64,000 nt of DNA from Mycobacterium sp. IS-3022 (GCF_001500065.1 NZ_LQIN01000009.1:1-64000); one strand, 5' to 3'. Numbered from the stretch's first letter, positions 8,291 to 15,498 are shown. Notes: a model not told the origin generated them from the letters alone. Numbers and translations are program-made.

Positions 8291-8354
8291 GGCGGCAGAT
8301 GTATTGCCCTGCTCGTGTGCGAGCCAAACATCCTTTGCTGACTCGCGACCCCCA

Positions 8355-8360
8355 TACGAT
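8355..8360 (+). promoter_or_regulatory. Candidate -10 element placing transcription at the GTG start
   Basis: TACGAT fits the mycobacterial TAnnnT -10 pattern and is followed by 6 nt and then GTG 8367, the geometry of a leaderless mRNA. No good -35 is seen (TTGCTG at 8335-8340 is too close). The same spacing recurs before accD3 at 46071. Confidence 0.4.
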
Positions 8361-8366
8361 CGATCC

Positions 8367-9185
8367 GTGACCAAACCGTTCCGGTTCGGTGTCGGCCTTC
8401 AGGCCGCGCGCCGTCAGAAGTCAGTGCAGGACTGGGCCCGCCGCGCCGAGGACATGGGCTACGACATCGTGCACGTGGCCGATCACCTCTATACGACCGC
8501 GCCGTTTCCGATGATGACGGCGATGGCGATGGCGACCGAGCGGCTGCGCGTCGGCACCTTCGTCCTCAATGCCGGGTTCTACCGGCCCGCGCTGCTGGCG
8601 CGCGAGGTGACCTCGCTGCGCGACCTGAGCGGCGGCCGCCTGGACCTCGGCCTCGGCGCCGGCTACGTCAAAGAGGAGTTCGAGCAGGCCGAGCTGCCGT
8701 TCCCGTCGGCCGGCCAGCGGGTGAACTGGCTGCGCCACATCACCGAGCACATCCGCGAGCACGCCCCCGATGTGCCGATCCTCATCGCAGGCAACGGCGA
8801 CAAGCTGTTGACGCTTGCCGCACAACGGGCCGACATCATCGGGCTGACCGGCGGCGCGCCGATCACGGCGACGTCGGATCCGCTCGCCGACCGCATCGCG
8901 TTCGTCCGCGCGGCCGCCGGTGACCGGTTCGACGACCTCGAGCTCAACATCGCCGTCACGGCGATGCCGACCGACGACTCCGGCCGGCCCGACCTGTCGA
9001 TCACGCGCCGGTTCCTGCCGCACCTGTCCGAAGACGAATTGCTGAGCACACCGGCGGTGTTGTCGGGTTCTGTCAAGGAGATCGCCGACACGCTTCGCGG
9101 TTACCGCGAGACCTACGGCATCAGCTACATCACCGTCCAGCAGTTGCATGCCGAGGCGTTCGCCAAGGTGATCGCCGAGCTATGA
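8367..9185 (+). CDS. LLM-class F420-dependent oxidoreductase
   Basis: 272-aa luciferase-like TIM-barrel flavin/F420 oxidoreductase. Visible hallmarks are FRFGVGL at the N-terminus, VADHLY, TERLRVGTFVLNAGFYRP, SGGRLDLGLGAGYVKEEF and VPILIAGNG. This resembles the mycobacterial F420 subfamily defined by MSMEG_2516-type proteins. Such enzymes move hydride between F420H2 and an organic substrate. GTG 8367 has no ribosome-binding site but sits 6 nt after a -10-like TACGAT, consistent with leaderless translation. The 3' end overlaps the convergent monooxygenase gene by 6 nt. Substrate unknown. Confidence 0.86.
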   Translation: MTKPFRFGVGLQAARRQKSVQDWARRAEDMGYDIVHVADHLYTTAPFPMMTAMAMATERLRVGTFVLNAGFYRPALLAREVTSLRDLSGGRLDLGLGAGYVKEEFEQAELPFPSAGQRVNWLRHITEHIREHAPDVPILIAGNGDKLLTLAAQRADIIGLTGGAPITATSDPLADRIAFVRAAAGDRFDDLELNIAVTAMPTDDSGRPDLSITRRFLPHLSEDELLSTPAVLSGSVKEIADTLRGYRETYGISYITVQQLHAEAFAKVIAEL

Positions 9186-11129
9186 CATCCGGGCCGCGGC
9201 GGTGTCGGCGGACCGCAGCACGAAGTCCGACCACTCGGGTTCGCGCACCGCATCGTGGTACTCGTAGAGCTTCCACGGGCTGACGGTGTGGATCTCGCCG
9301 CGGGCGTTCTTGAAGTACGAATGCTTGATCGACGGGTGTGACCAGACGGTCATCTTGATCGCTTCCTGCGATCGCCGACGCCACTCCTCGGTGGCCTCGG
9401 GCCTCGGCTCGATCGAGTGCAGCCCGTCGGCGAGTGCGTGCAGACACTGACCGATGTAGCGCATCTGCAACTCCGAGTTGAAGATCAGGCTGCCGCCGTG
9501 CGCCAGATGGGTGCCGGGGCCGTAGGTGAGAAAGAAGTTCGGGAACCCCGGCACCATGATTCCGCGGTACGCGTACGGCCGGTCGCCCCAGACATCGCGA
9601 AGCTCGACACCGTCGCGGCCGGTGATCCGCAGTGGCCACAGCACCTCGGTCGCGCGAAACCCGGTGGCGTACACGATGACATCGGCGGGCCGCTCCCGCC
9701 CGTCGGCGGTCACCACGCCCGTCGGCGTGATCCGCTCGATCGGCGTGCGGACCAGTTCCACGTTGTCTCTGCGCAGGGTTCGCAGCCAGGTGCCGTCATC
9801 CTGCAACGTCCGTTTACCGGTCGCGGGATAGTCGGGCAGCACCTTGGCGAGCAGTTGCTCGTCGCCGTCGACCTGGCTTTGAATCCAGTCGGTGAACATC
9901 ATCCGGGCGGCCGCATTGATGTCGCTGACCGCGTAGTCGCCCTGTTCGTAGCCGGGGTCGACGCGGGCGGCGTCGAGGCCTTTGTCGGCGCCGGGCCACA
10001 GCAGCAGGAAGCGGTACCAGCGGCTGTAGAACGGCAGGTGCTCCATCGCCCAGCGGGTGCCGTCGCCAACTTCCTTGTGGTACATCGGGTTCGGGAACAT
10101 CCACTGCGCGGTCCGCTGGAAGACGTCGAGGTGCTCGACCCGCTCGGCGATCGCGGGTGCGATCTGAAATCCGCTGGCGCCGGCGCCGATCAGCGCGACC
10201 CGCCGCCCGGTGACGTCCACGCGATGATCCCACGCGGCGGAGTGAAACGACGGGCCGTCGAAGGTGTCGGCGCCCTCGATGTCGGGCACCTGCGGCCGGT
10301 TGAGTTGGCCGACGGCGCTGACGATCGCGCGGGCGGTGACCCTCGATACCCGGCCGTCCTTGGAACGTAATGCGACGGTCCAGATCCCGGCCGCGTCGTC
10401 CCACGCGGCGGAGACCACTTCGGTCTGCCACCGGACGTGCGCGCCGATGCCGTGCTTGTCCATCACGTCGACGAAGTAGTCGCGCAGCTCCGCTTGTTCG
10501 GCGAAGTAGTGGCTCCACTTGTTGCTGGGTTCGAAGCTGTAGCAGTAGAAGTGGTTGGCCACATCGACCCGTGCACCGGGATAGGTGTTCTCCCACCAGG
10601 TTCCGCCGGGCCCGGCGTTCTTCTCGACGACTGTGAACGGAAGCCCGGCCTGTTTGAGCCGAACGGCGGCGAGCAGCCCTGATTCGCCGCACCCGATGAC
10701 GAGCACGGGTAGCCGGGCCGCCGCATCCGGGTCAACGGGTTCAGGTCTGCGCGGATCGACGCCGTCGAGGTCGAGTTCCTCGGTGAGCAGCGGCAAATAC
10801 TCCTCGCCGACCGGTTCGCAAGCGGCCCAGTCCATCATCTGCTTGACGACGGACGCGCTCAGCGGCGCGGGCTCGGGGCAACCGCGGTCGCGGTAGGCGG
10901 TGATGACCTCCAGCGCTTCGGCCCTCGCACTGGCCTTGTCCTCTTCGGACATGAAGCCCTGGACCTCGTTGAGGAACAGCCCGGCCTGGGCGTAGTCGCG
11001 GATGAAGCGCAGATCGCCGGTGATGTGTACGAGGCTGAGCAACAGCGTCGGCACGCTGACGTCTTCGAGCGCCTGTCGGATCTCGGCGGTCGGCGTGGTG
11101 AATGGCGTGCCCGCGTAGCGACTGCGCAC
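9180..11129 (-). CDS. Baeyer-Villiger-type flavin monooxygenase with N-terminal extension
   Basis: 649-aa FAD/NADPH monooxygenase. A first Rossmann motif GCGESG lies at 146-151, GGTWWENTYPGARVD follows, the BVMO signature FxGxxxHxxxW is present as FDGPSFHSAAW (290-300), and a second Rossmann motif IGAGASG follows. The first ~140 residues are a helical extension seen in a subset of mycobacterial and rhodococcal BVMOs. Such enzymes insert oxygen next to a ketone carbonyl, giving esters or lactones. GTG start with GGAGGA 6 nt upstream. An imperfect 25-bp dyad lies upstream at 11166-11190. Substrate unknown; steroid or cyclic ketones are plausible. Confidence 0.88.
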   Translation of the reverse strand: MRSRYAGTPFTTPTAEIRQALEDVSVPTLLLSLVHITGDLRFIRDYAQAGLFLNEVQGFMSEEDKASARAEALEVITAYRDRGCPEPAPLSASVVKQMMDWAACEPVGEEYLPLLTEELDLDGVDPRRPEPVDPDAAARLPVLVIGCGESGLLAAVRLKQAGLPFTVVEKNAGPGGTWWENTYPGARVDVANHFYCYSFEPSNKWSHYFAEQAELRDYFVDVMDKHGIGAHVRWQTEVVSAAWDDAAGIWTVALRSKDGRVSRVTARAIVSAVGQLNRPQVPDIEGADTFDGPSFHSAAWDHRVDVTGRRVALIGAGASGFQIAPAIAERVEHLDVFQRTAQWMFPNPMYHKEVGDGTRWAMEHLPFYSRWYRFLLLWPGADKGLDAARVDPGYEQGDYAVSDINAAARMMFTDWIQSQVDGDEQLLAKVLPDYPATGKRTLQDDGTWLRTLRRDNVELVRTPIERITPTGVVTADGRERPADVIVYATGFRATEVLWPLRITGRDGVELRDVWGDRPYAYRGIMVPGFPNFFLTYGPGTHLAHGGSLIFNSELQMRYIGQCLHALADGLHSIEPRPEATEEWRRRSQEAIKMTVWSHPSIKHSYFKNARGEIHTVSPWKLYEYHDAVREPEWSDFVLRSADTAAARMS

Positions 11130-11165
11130 GACGTGTCCTCCCTGAGCGCGACGGTCCGCGCTCTA

Positions 11166-11190
11166 ATTACGGAACTTAAAGTAGCGTAAT
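11166..11190. promoter_or_regulatory. 25-bp dyad, candidate operator for the monooxygenase gene
   Basis: ATTACG (11166-11171) and CGTAAT (11185-11190) flank ACTTAAAGT (11174-11182), so twelve-base arms are symmetric about a central A except for two positions. It lies about 37-61 bp upstream of the GTG start at 11129, where a TetR-type repressor would bind. No regulator gene is adjacent. Confidence 0.45.
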
Positions 11191-11265
11191 CTACGGAGCC
11201 GCTTCGTGCTGACATTTGAGTGGTCCGCGCTGCTCGGTTGGAGCCGGTAAGCTCCCAGCGGTCCC

Positions 11266-11338
11266 GCCCTCGTAGCTCAGGGGATAGAGCACGGCTCTCC
11301 TAAAGCCGGTGTCGCAGGTTCGAATCCTGCCGGGGGCA
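11266..11338 (+). tRNA. tRNA-Arg (anticodon CCT)
   Basis: A 73-nt cloverleaf. The acceptor stem is GCCCTCG (11266-11272) with CGGGGGC (11331-11337), discriminator A at 11338. The D arm contains AGCTCAGGGGATAGAGC, the anticodon stem CGGCT/AGCCG encloses loop CTCCTAA (anticodon CCT), and the T arm has GGTTCGAATCC. CCA is not encoded. It reads the rare AGG arginine codon. An IS481-like remnant begins shortly after its 3' end, consistent with tRNA 3' ends being insertion hot spots. Confidence 0.96.
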
Positions 11339-11355
11339 CTCGGGTGATGTATTAG

Positions 11356-11448
11356 GTCGGTTGATGCTGGACATTCCTACTTCGGTTGATGGGCGACAGT
11401 GTTTCGGCTGATGGTTGACAGTTACTTCGGCTGATCCTTGACACTCCC
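11356..11448 (+). repeat. Four imperfect direct repeats, probable IS481-type terminal region
   Basis: Four degenerate copies of a unit resembling TTCGGYTGATNNTYGACA start at about 11356, 11381, 11403 and 11426 (spacing 22-25 bp). They stand directly before the ribosome-binding site and start codon of a truncated transposase reading frame. Similar repeats are recalled at the ends of mycobacterial IS481-family elements, where transposase binds. Together with the pseudogene this marks the left end of a decayed insertion. Confidence 0.6.
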
Positions 11449-11466
11449 TAGATGAGGGAGTTGAGC

Positions 11467-11580
11467 GTGGCCGAGCAGCGGTATCAGGCCGTGTTGGCCG
11501 TCATCAGCGATGGTTTGTCGATTCAGCAGGTCAGCAGCCTTACCGAGGTAATCGAAGAATTGATTTTTCGATCAAGATGA
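11467..11580 (+). pseudogene. Truncated IS481-like transposase (N-terminal fragment)
   Basis: GTG 11467, preceded by GATGAGGGAG, opens a 37-codon frame beginning VAEQRYQAVLAVISDGLSIQ, recalled as the N-terminal helix-turn-helix start of mycobacterial IS481-family transposases. After about 24 codons the expected continuation is lost and the frame closes at TGA 11578-11580. The DDE catalytic domain is absent. It is thus the broken 5' end of an insertion sequence next to tRNA-Arg. From 11581 to about 11660 no further recognisable element is seen. Confidence 0.6.
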
Positions 11581-11703
11581 TTGCTCAGCCGCGGGTCGGG
11601 AGAGCGCCGTTCCTCGATTTCCCGATAAGGCTTTCTCGCAGCTTTTCAGTCTCGTACCGTTTGTATTGACACCTCGCTGGACAGCACTGTTCAGGAGCCC
11701 ACG

Positions 11704-11751
11704 ATGGCGCGATGTAGTTGTCGGCCGGCGGTCGGAGTTCGGCGACGATGA
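11704..11751 (+). CDS. 15-codon leader ORF overlapping the next start (ATGA)
   Basis: ATG 11704 with AGGAG 6 nt upstream encodes MARCSCRPAVGVRRR, and its TGA (11749-11751) overlaps the ATG of the zinc-ribbon gene at 11748. The Cys-Ser-Cys near the start recalls cysteine-containing leader peptides described in mycobacteria that couple cysteine supply to downstream expression. A TTGACA -35-like sequence lies at 11666-11671. Whether it is translated is inferred from its ribosome-binding site and overlap only. Confidence 0.45.
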   Translation: MARCSCRPAVGVRRR

Positions 11752-12623
11752 CCTGTCCGTATTGCGGCTCGAATCTGTCTTCCGACGGCATATGCAAGCG
11801 GTGCGGAGCGGTGCACGTCGCCACGCCGTTGACGGGCTGGCGCCCCGACCCCACGGCGCGATATGAGGGGCGCTACTACGTCGCCGGCCGTCCGACGAAT
11901 CGCGTGCGCAACGGGAGGCGGGTAGCGACGGATCCAACCGGCGGTCGGATGCTGCCGGATTACCGCGAGGTCGCGGCGGCGCGGTCGAGCATCCGGTTGA
12001 GCTGGCCGGCAACTGGGGCGACGACGGTGATCATCGTCTTGGCGGCCGTAGTTGTATGGGGACTTCTGCGCGGTGGAGGCTCAAACCCACCCTCGCCGGA
12101 AACCGGCTATCTGTCAGCGCTCAAGGACGCTGGGCTGGCGAACGAATTCAACTCCGACGCCGGAGCCATCGCCCGCGGTAAGCAGGTCTGCCGCCAACTG
12201 GAAGAGGGCGGACCCGAACAAGGACTGCCGGCCGACAAATTTGCCGTCGAAGCATTCTGTCCGCAATTCGCCAAAGGCTTCCGTATCCTCGAAAGCGCAA
12301 CCGCCCCAGGGACCTTCGTTCTCACGGACAGCAGCGGTATGGGGGGTATCATCGCCGATGGGACTGCGTGCGAGGGCGCCAACGGCTATTCCGATGTCGG
12401 CCATGAGACTCAAGTGACCGTCAAGAACGGCAAGAACGAAATCCTGGCCACCACCACGCTTGGGCAGGGGAAGGGCGATAGCGCGACGTGCACCTTCTCA
12501 TTCAGCTTCCCCGTCACCGAGGGTCAGGATCGCTATGTCGTGTCCATCGGGCGCCGAGGCGAGTTCAGCTACACCTTTGCACACCTCCGAGCCCACGGCG
12601 TTCAGGTAAGACTGGGTCACTGA
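11748..12623 (+). CDS. Zinc-ribbon, single-pass membrane, DUF732-like protein
   Basis: 291-aa protein with an unusual architecture. Residues 1-20 are a four-cysteine zinc ribbon (CPYC at 3-6, CKRC at 16-19). A basic linker is followed by one transmembrane helix at about 91-107. Residues ~115-185 resemble the mycobacterial secreted DUF732 module (YLSALKDAGL, GKQVCRQLEEG, AFCPQF with paired cysteines). Residues ~188-291 form a beta-rich C-terminal domain with cysteines in TACEG and ATCTF. The ribbon would face the cytosol and the rest the envelope. GGAG lies about 10 nt upstream. It sits alone beside the IS remnant; a strong hairpin follows. Function unknown. Confidence 0.75.
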   Translation: MTCPYCGSNLSSDGICKRCGAVHVATPLTGWRPDPTARYEGRYYVAGRPTNRVRNGRRVATDPTGGRMLPDYREVAAARSSIRLSWPATGATTVIIVLAAVVVWGLLRGGGSNPPSPETGYLSALKDAGLANEFNSDAGAIARGKQVCRQLEEGGPEQGLPADKFAVEAFCPQFAKGFRILESATAPGTFVLTDSSGMGGIIADGTACEGANGYSDVGHETQVTVKNGKNEILATTTLGQGKGDSATCTFSFSFPVTEGQDRYVVSIGRRGEFSYTFAHLRAHGVQVRLGH

Positions 12624-12652
12624 TGTCGTCGTTGCGAGCGCCTCGAAACGAA

Positions 12653-12690
12653 TCGGCCCGTCACCTGGAGGTCATCAGGTGGCGGGCCGA
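12653..12690. terminator. Strong hairpin between convergent genes, likely bidirectional terminator
   Basis: 15-base arms (12653-12667 and 12676-12690) pair except for one G-U wobble, with an 8-nt loop. It lies 30 nt after the zinc-ribbon gene and 48 nt beyond the end of the convergent GAF-ANTAR gene. There is no U-tract, which is usual for mycobacterial intrinsic terminators. Confidence 0.65.
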
Positions 12691-12737
12691 GACTTCGACA
12701 GTATCCGGACGGCCAGGCTGAGGAATCCGGTGTTTCC

Positions 12738-13433
12738 CTATTCTTCGGCACCGTGACGGGTATCGATGACGCGCTGAGCGATGTCGGCCAGTTTGACGTT
12801 GCTGTCCTGCGAAAGCTGCTTGAGCATCTCGAACGCCCGTACCTCGTCCACCCCGTAGCGCTCCATGATGATGCCCTTGGCCTGGCCGATGCGGTCCCGG
12901 GTGGACATCGCGGACTTCAGCTGCTCCCCCTCCCGGCTCGCCAGTAACGCGGCGGCGGCATGCGCGGCGAGGATCGCCGCGGTCGTCTCGTCTTCGGCGC
13001 CGAAGGCGTGTGTCTTCGTGCTGAACATGTTGAGCGCCCCGGCGGTGCGGTCGGCCGTGTAGAGCTTGACCGACAGACCACTGAGGATGTCACGCTCGAC
13101 CGCGGCGGCGGCGTATCGCGGCCAGCGCTCTTCGGAACGGAAGTCGTCGGTGCGCAGGATCGACTCGCGGAGTGCCGCCTGTATGCACGGCCCCTCGCCG
13201 AACTGCATCTGAAGTTCGTCGAGCTCGTGCGGCAAATCCGAGGTACCTGCCAGCGATTCGAACTTGCCTCCGCGGGCCACGAGCAGCACACCGACCGTGT
13301 CCGCACCCGGGATCAGCTCTTTCGCCGTCGCGGTGACGTCCTCCAGCACCTCGTCCACGGTGCGCGGCGGAGCAGAGGCCCGCGCCAGCTCGGCCATCCG
13401 CTCGGCCAGTTCGTGGGTTCGGGGCTTCGTCAT
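12738..13433 (-). CDS. GAF and ANTAR domain regulator
   Basis: 231-aa protein. An N-terminal GAF sensor domain (about 20-165; FGEGPCIQAALRES, LSGLSVKLYTADRTAGALNMFS) is followed by an ANTAR RNA-binding domain (about 175-225; RDRIGQAKGIIMERYGVDEV, then AFEMLKQLSQDSNVKLADIA). ANTAR proteins bind paired hairpins in nascent RNA and prevent termination. Mycobacteria carry several GAF-ANTAR proteins whose ligands are mostly unknown. ATG 13433 has GGAGGGGAAG about 10 nt upstream. It is divergent from hsp20 across a 480-bp region holding a 32-bp palindrome. Confidence 0.88.
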   Translation of the reverse strand: MTKPRTHELAERMAELARASAPPRTVDEVLEDVTATAKELIPGADTVGVLLVARGGKFESLAGTSDLPHELDELQMQFGEGPCIQAALRESILRTDDFRSEERWPRYAAAAVERDILSGLSVKLYTADRTAGALNMFSTKTHAFGAEDETTAAILAAHAAAALLASREGEQLKSAMSTRDRIGQAKGIIMERYGVDEVRAFEMLKQLSQDSNVKLADIAQRVIDTRHGAEE

Positions 13434-13509
13434 ATGTTGAAGTCTTCCCCTCCGCGTACTGCCCTACACGAATGTTTGCCGTTTTGGGCAGTGGGCACGT
13501 CCTACCCAA

Positions 13510-13541
13510 GCACGTGTGACGGTCGACCGTCACCCGTGCTG
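13510..13541. promoter_or_regulatory. 32-bp near-perfect palindrome
   Basis: The arms 13510-13525 and 13526-13541 are reverse complements with one mismatch; the inner 18 bp GTGACGGTCGACCGTCAC are perfect and have no loop. It lies about 77 bp upstream of the GAF-ANTAR start in the divergent region to hsp20. A zero-spacer dyad of this length suits a dimeric DNA-binding protein better than an RNA terminator. Apart from this and the CIRCE element, nothing else is recognisable in 13434-13914. Confidence 0.5.
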
Positions 13542-13815
13542 AGGTCTCGTCGGTTCAGACAGGAGCCGGCGGGGCCGCCCTACGGCGCCAACCTCACAGA
13601 TGGGCCACTGCCCGGCGTTCGACGCCACCTGGGTCGCCACCGATTTGACCTGAATTCGATTCTGCCACAATGTCTTTCGCCTCGAGTATCGGTCGTGGGC
13701 GCGCGGGCTCGGAGTTGCGATGTCGGGCGACACCGGGTGGTTTCAGGCCTCGGACGGACCCGCGGTCCTGACGTGGCGCGCAGCACCCGGGGCTGGAAAA
13801 ACTTCGGAGAAAAAT

Positions 13816-13842
13816 CTGGCACTCTCTGGTGTCGAGTGCTAA
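13816..13842 (+). promoter_or_regulatory. CIRCE element (HrcA operator) overlapping the hsp20 promoter
   Basis: CTGGCACTC, 9 nt, GAGTGCTAA. The right half is the exact CIRCE half-site, the left has two changes, and the 9-nt spacer is canonical. TGGCAC (13817-13822) and TAAACT (13840-13845) are spaced 17 nt and could be the -35/-10, so bound HrcA would occlude the promoter. HrcA is the heat-shock repressor controlling groE in mycobacteria. Confidence 0.8.
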
Positions 13843-13914
13843 ACTCGCAGGTGCACAGTGATTTGGCTGCCCGCCAGGGTGGCGGGCTCTGAATGACATA
13901 GGAGGTGGATTGCT

Positions 13915-14364
13915 GTGCTTCGCTTTGATCCGTTCAGTGAACTAGATGCTCTGACCCGGGGCCTGCTGACCAACCAGACCGGATCAAATCGTTCGCCCCG
14001 GTTCATGCCGATGGATCTCTGCAAGATCGACGACCACTACCTGCTGACCGCCGATCTGCCCGGTGTCGACCCCGGCTCGGTGGATGTCAGTGTCGACAAC
14101 GGAACGCTGACCATCTCCGCGCATCGCACGGCACGATCCGATGAGGGCGTGCAGTGGCTGGCCAACGAGAGGTTCTTCGGCACCTACCGCAGGCAGCTGT
14201 CCCTGGGCGAAGGCATTGACGCATCGGCCATCTCGGCCACCTATGAGAACGGTGTGCTGAGCGTGACCATCCCGATGGCCGAACGCGCCAAGCCCCGCAA
14301 GATCGACGTCGCCCATGGCGGCGGGCAGAGGTCGATCGAGACCACGACGGTCGACGCCGGGTAG
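13915..14364 (+). CDS. Hsp20-family small heat-shock protein (alpha-crystallin), CIRCE-controlled
   Basis: 149-aa ATP-independent holdase chaperone. The N-terminus MLRFDPFSELDALTRGLL and the alpha-crystallin core (DHYLLTADLPGVDPGSVDVS, then ENGVLSVTIPMAERAKPRKI) match mycobacterial Hsp20/Acr proteins. GTG 13915 follows GGAGGTGG with ~7-nt spacing. Expression is probably repressed by HrcA through the CIRCE element upstream. The gene is followed by an 11-bp perfect hairpin terminator. A second Hsp20 with a similar N-terminus lies at 49222. Confidence 0.93.
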   Translation: MLRFDPFSELDALTRGLLTNQTGSNRSPRFMPMDLCKIDDHYLLTADLPGVDPGSVDVSVDNGTLTISAHRTARSDEGVQWLANERFFGTYRRQLSLGEGIDASAISATYENGVLSVTIPMAERAKPRKIDVAHGGGQRSIETTTVDAG

Positions 14365-14374
14365 GCCGCATCAT

Positions 14375-14410
14375 CGAAACTGCGGGCGGAGCCATCTGTC
14401 CGCAGTTTCG
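14375..14410. terminator. Hairpin terminator with CGAAACTGC-type stem
   Basis: CGAAACTGCGG (14375-14385) and CCGCAGTTTCG (14400-14410) form a perfect 11-bp stem with a 14-nt loop between hsp20 and the convergent membrane-protein gene. The same CGAAACTGC/GCAGTTTCG stem base recurs at 52501-52556, so this looks like a dispersed terminator-type repeat. Confidence 0.6.
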
Positions 14411-14438
14411 GCATGCCCGGAGGCGTGCTCCAACCCGG

Positions 14439-14864
14439 TCACGCGGTTCGGGCGACCGGCGACCACGCACTCACCATCGCCCACACTGAGAGGAACGCCG
14501 CGACAACCGCGACGGCCACGCCGAGGTAGAGCCCGTAGCCCGCAGTGACCGGCGGATACACGTAAAGGCGGTGATACCACACCGTCAACACCACCAGCAG
14601 GACCGAAATCGACAGCGCGGCAGACGATGCCAGCCGCGCCGAGAACCCTCGCGCCGACATGGCGCCCGCGACGATCAGGATCGACGCCAGCAGCGCGATG
14701 AGCTGTCCGACACCGAAACCAGGTGCCGGCCCGGACAGCTCGCCGACGACTCCACCGATCGCGCTGATGCGTGCGCCGTTGGACGTCAACCACGGCAGCC
14801 ACGCGCTCACCGATACGATCGCCCCGCACAGCGCGACCAGCCATCCGGGACGCAGGCGCGACAT
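14439..14864 (-). CDS. Small integral membrane protein, unknown function
   Basis: 141-aa protein with four predicted transmembrane helices (about 8-24, 52-70, 78-96 and 110-132), short loops and a charged cytosolic N-terminus (MSRLRPG). The loop SAWLPWLTSNGARISAIGG is common in small mycobacterial membrane proteins with no assigned role. The gene converges with hsp20, separated by a hairpin terminator, and diverges from the cupin gene at 14945. No catalytic motif is visible. Confidence 0.7.
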   Translation of the reverse strand: MSRLRPGWLVALCGAIVSVSAWLPWLTSNGARISAIGGVVGELSGPAPGFGVGQLIALLASILIVAGAMSARGFSARLASSAALSISVLLVVLTVWYHRLYVYPPVTAGYGLYLGVAVAVVAAFLSVWAMVSAWSPVARTA

Positions 14865-14944
14865 CCCTCGAGCCTATCGGGTGTGTCAGGGGCGATCCGA
14901 TCTCTACTGTGGAGTGTCCGACCGCGAAAAGGCAGGTACTGGGG

Positions 14945-15391
14945 ATGACCGATCTTCCGGACTGGGCACGCCGCCTCGACCTGGCCCCCCACCCGGAGGG
15001 CGGCTGGTTCAAAGAGACCTGGCGCAGTGACCTGACCGTGCCGCAATCCGCGCTGCCGCCGGACTACACCGGTCCCCGCAACGCGGGCACCGCGATTCTG
15101 TTTCTGCTCATGCCGGGCCAGCAATCCGCCTGGCATACGGTGCGCAGCGCCGAACTGTGGTTCTACCACTCGGGAAGCCCGTTGTTGTTGGAGGTCGGTG
15201 TCGAGCAACAGAGTGCGACAACACGTCTGCTCGGCGCCGACATCATGGCCGGTGAGCGACCGCAGCTCGTCGTGCCGCCGGGGCACTGGCAGCGCGCCCG
15301 CCCCCGCGACGACGAACCGAGCCTGGTCAGCTGCGTGGTGGTGCCGGGCTTCGACTTCGCCGACTTCGCCCTGGCCGCTCCCAGCGGCTGA
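14945..15391 (+). CDS. Cupin DUF985 family protein
   Basis: 148-aa single-domain cupin of the DUF985 type. HPEGGWFKETWRS near the N-terminus, AILFLLMPGQQSAWHTVRSAELW and VVPPGHWQRARP are the conserved strands and metal-site residues. Members bind metal and are often annotated as sugar epimerase-like, but no activity is established. ATG 14945 follows CTGGGG. It is divergent from the membrane protein at 14439 and followed by a segment with phased CCTTAT repeats. Confidence 0.82.
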   Translation: MTDLPDWARRLDLAPHPEGGWFKETWRSDLTVPQSALPPDYTGPRNAGTAILFLLMPGQQSAWHTVRSAELWFYHSGSPLLLEVGVEQQSATTRLLGADIMAGERPQLVVPPGHWQRARPRDDEPSLVSCVVVPGFDFADFALAAPSG

Positions 15392-15407
15392 GCACCGCTG
15401 AGCGCTA

Positions 15408-15447
15408 CCTTATTGTGACCTTATAAGCGCCTTATTTTTCTTAGAAA
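15408..15447. promoter_or_regulatory. Phased CCTTAT direct repeats and a TTTCTTAGAAA palindrome
   Basis: CCTTAT occurs at 15408, 15419 and 15430, exactly 11 bp apart, so the copies lie on about the same DNA face. TTTCTTAGAAA, a perfect 11-bp palindrome, follows at 15437-15447. The stretch is strikingly A/T-rich for this genome and ends 51 bp before the SDR-like gene at 15499. It could be an activator binding array; no regulator is adjacent. Confidence 0.45.
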
Positions 15448-15498
15448 TGGGTGTACGGTGGGTCCACGCGTGCGCGGCAGCGACGGAAGGAGCCCGAC

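Noticed and set aside
11339..11747. Genomic island or prophage attachment at tRNA-Arg
   Set aside because: No integrase, no duplicated tRNA 3' end and no phage genes are visible; only an IS481-like fragment is supported.
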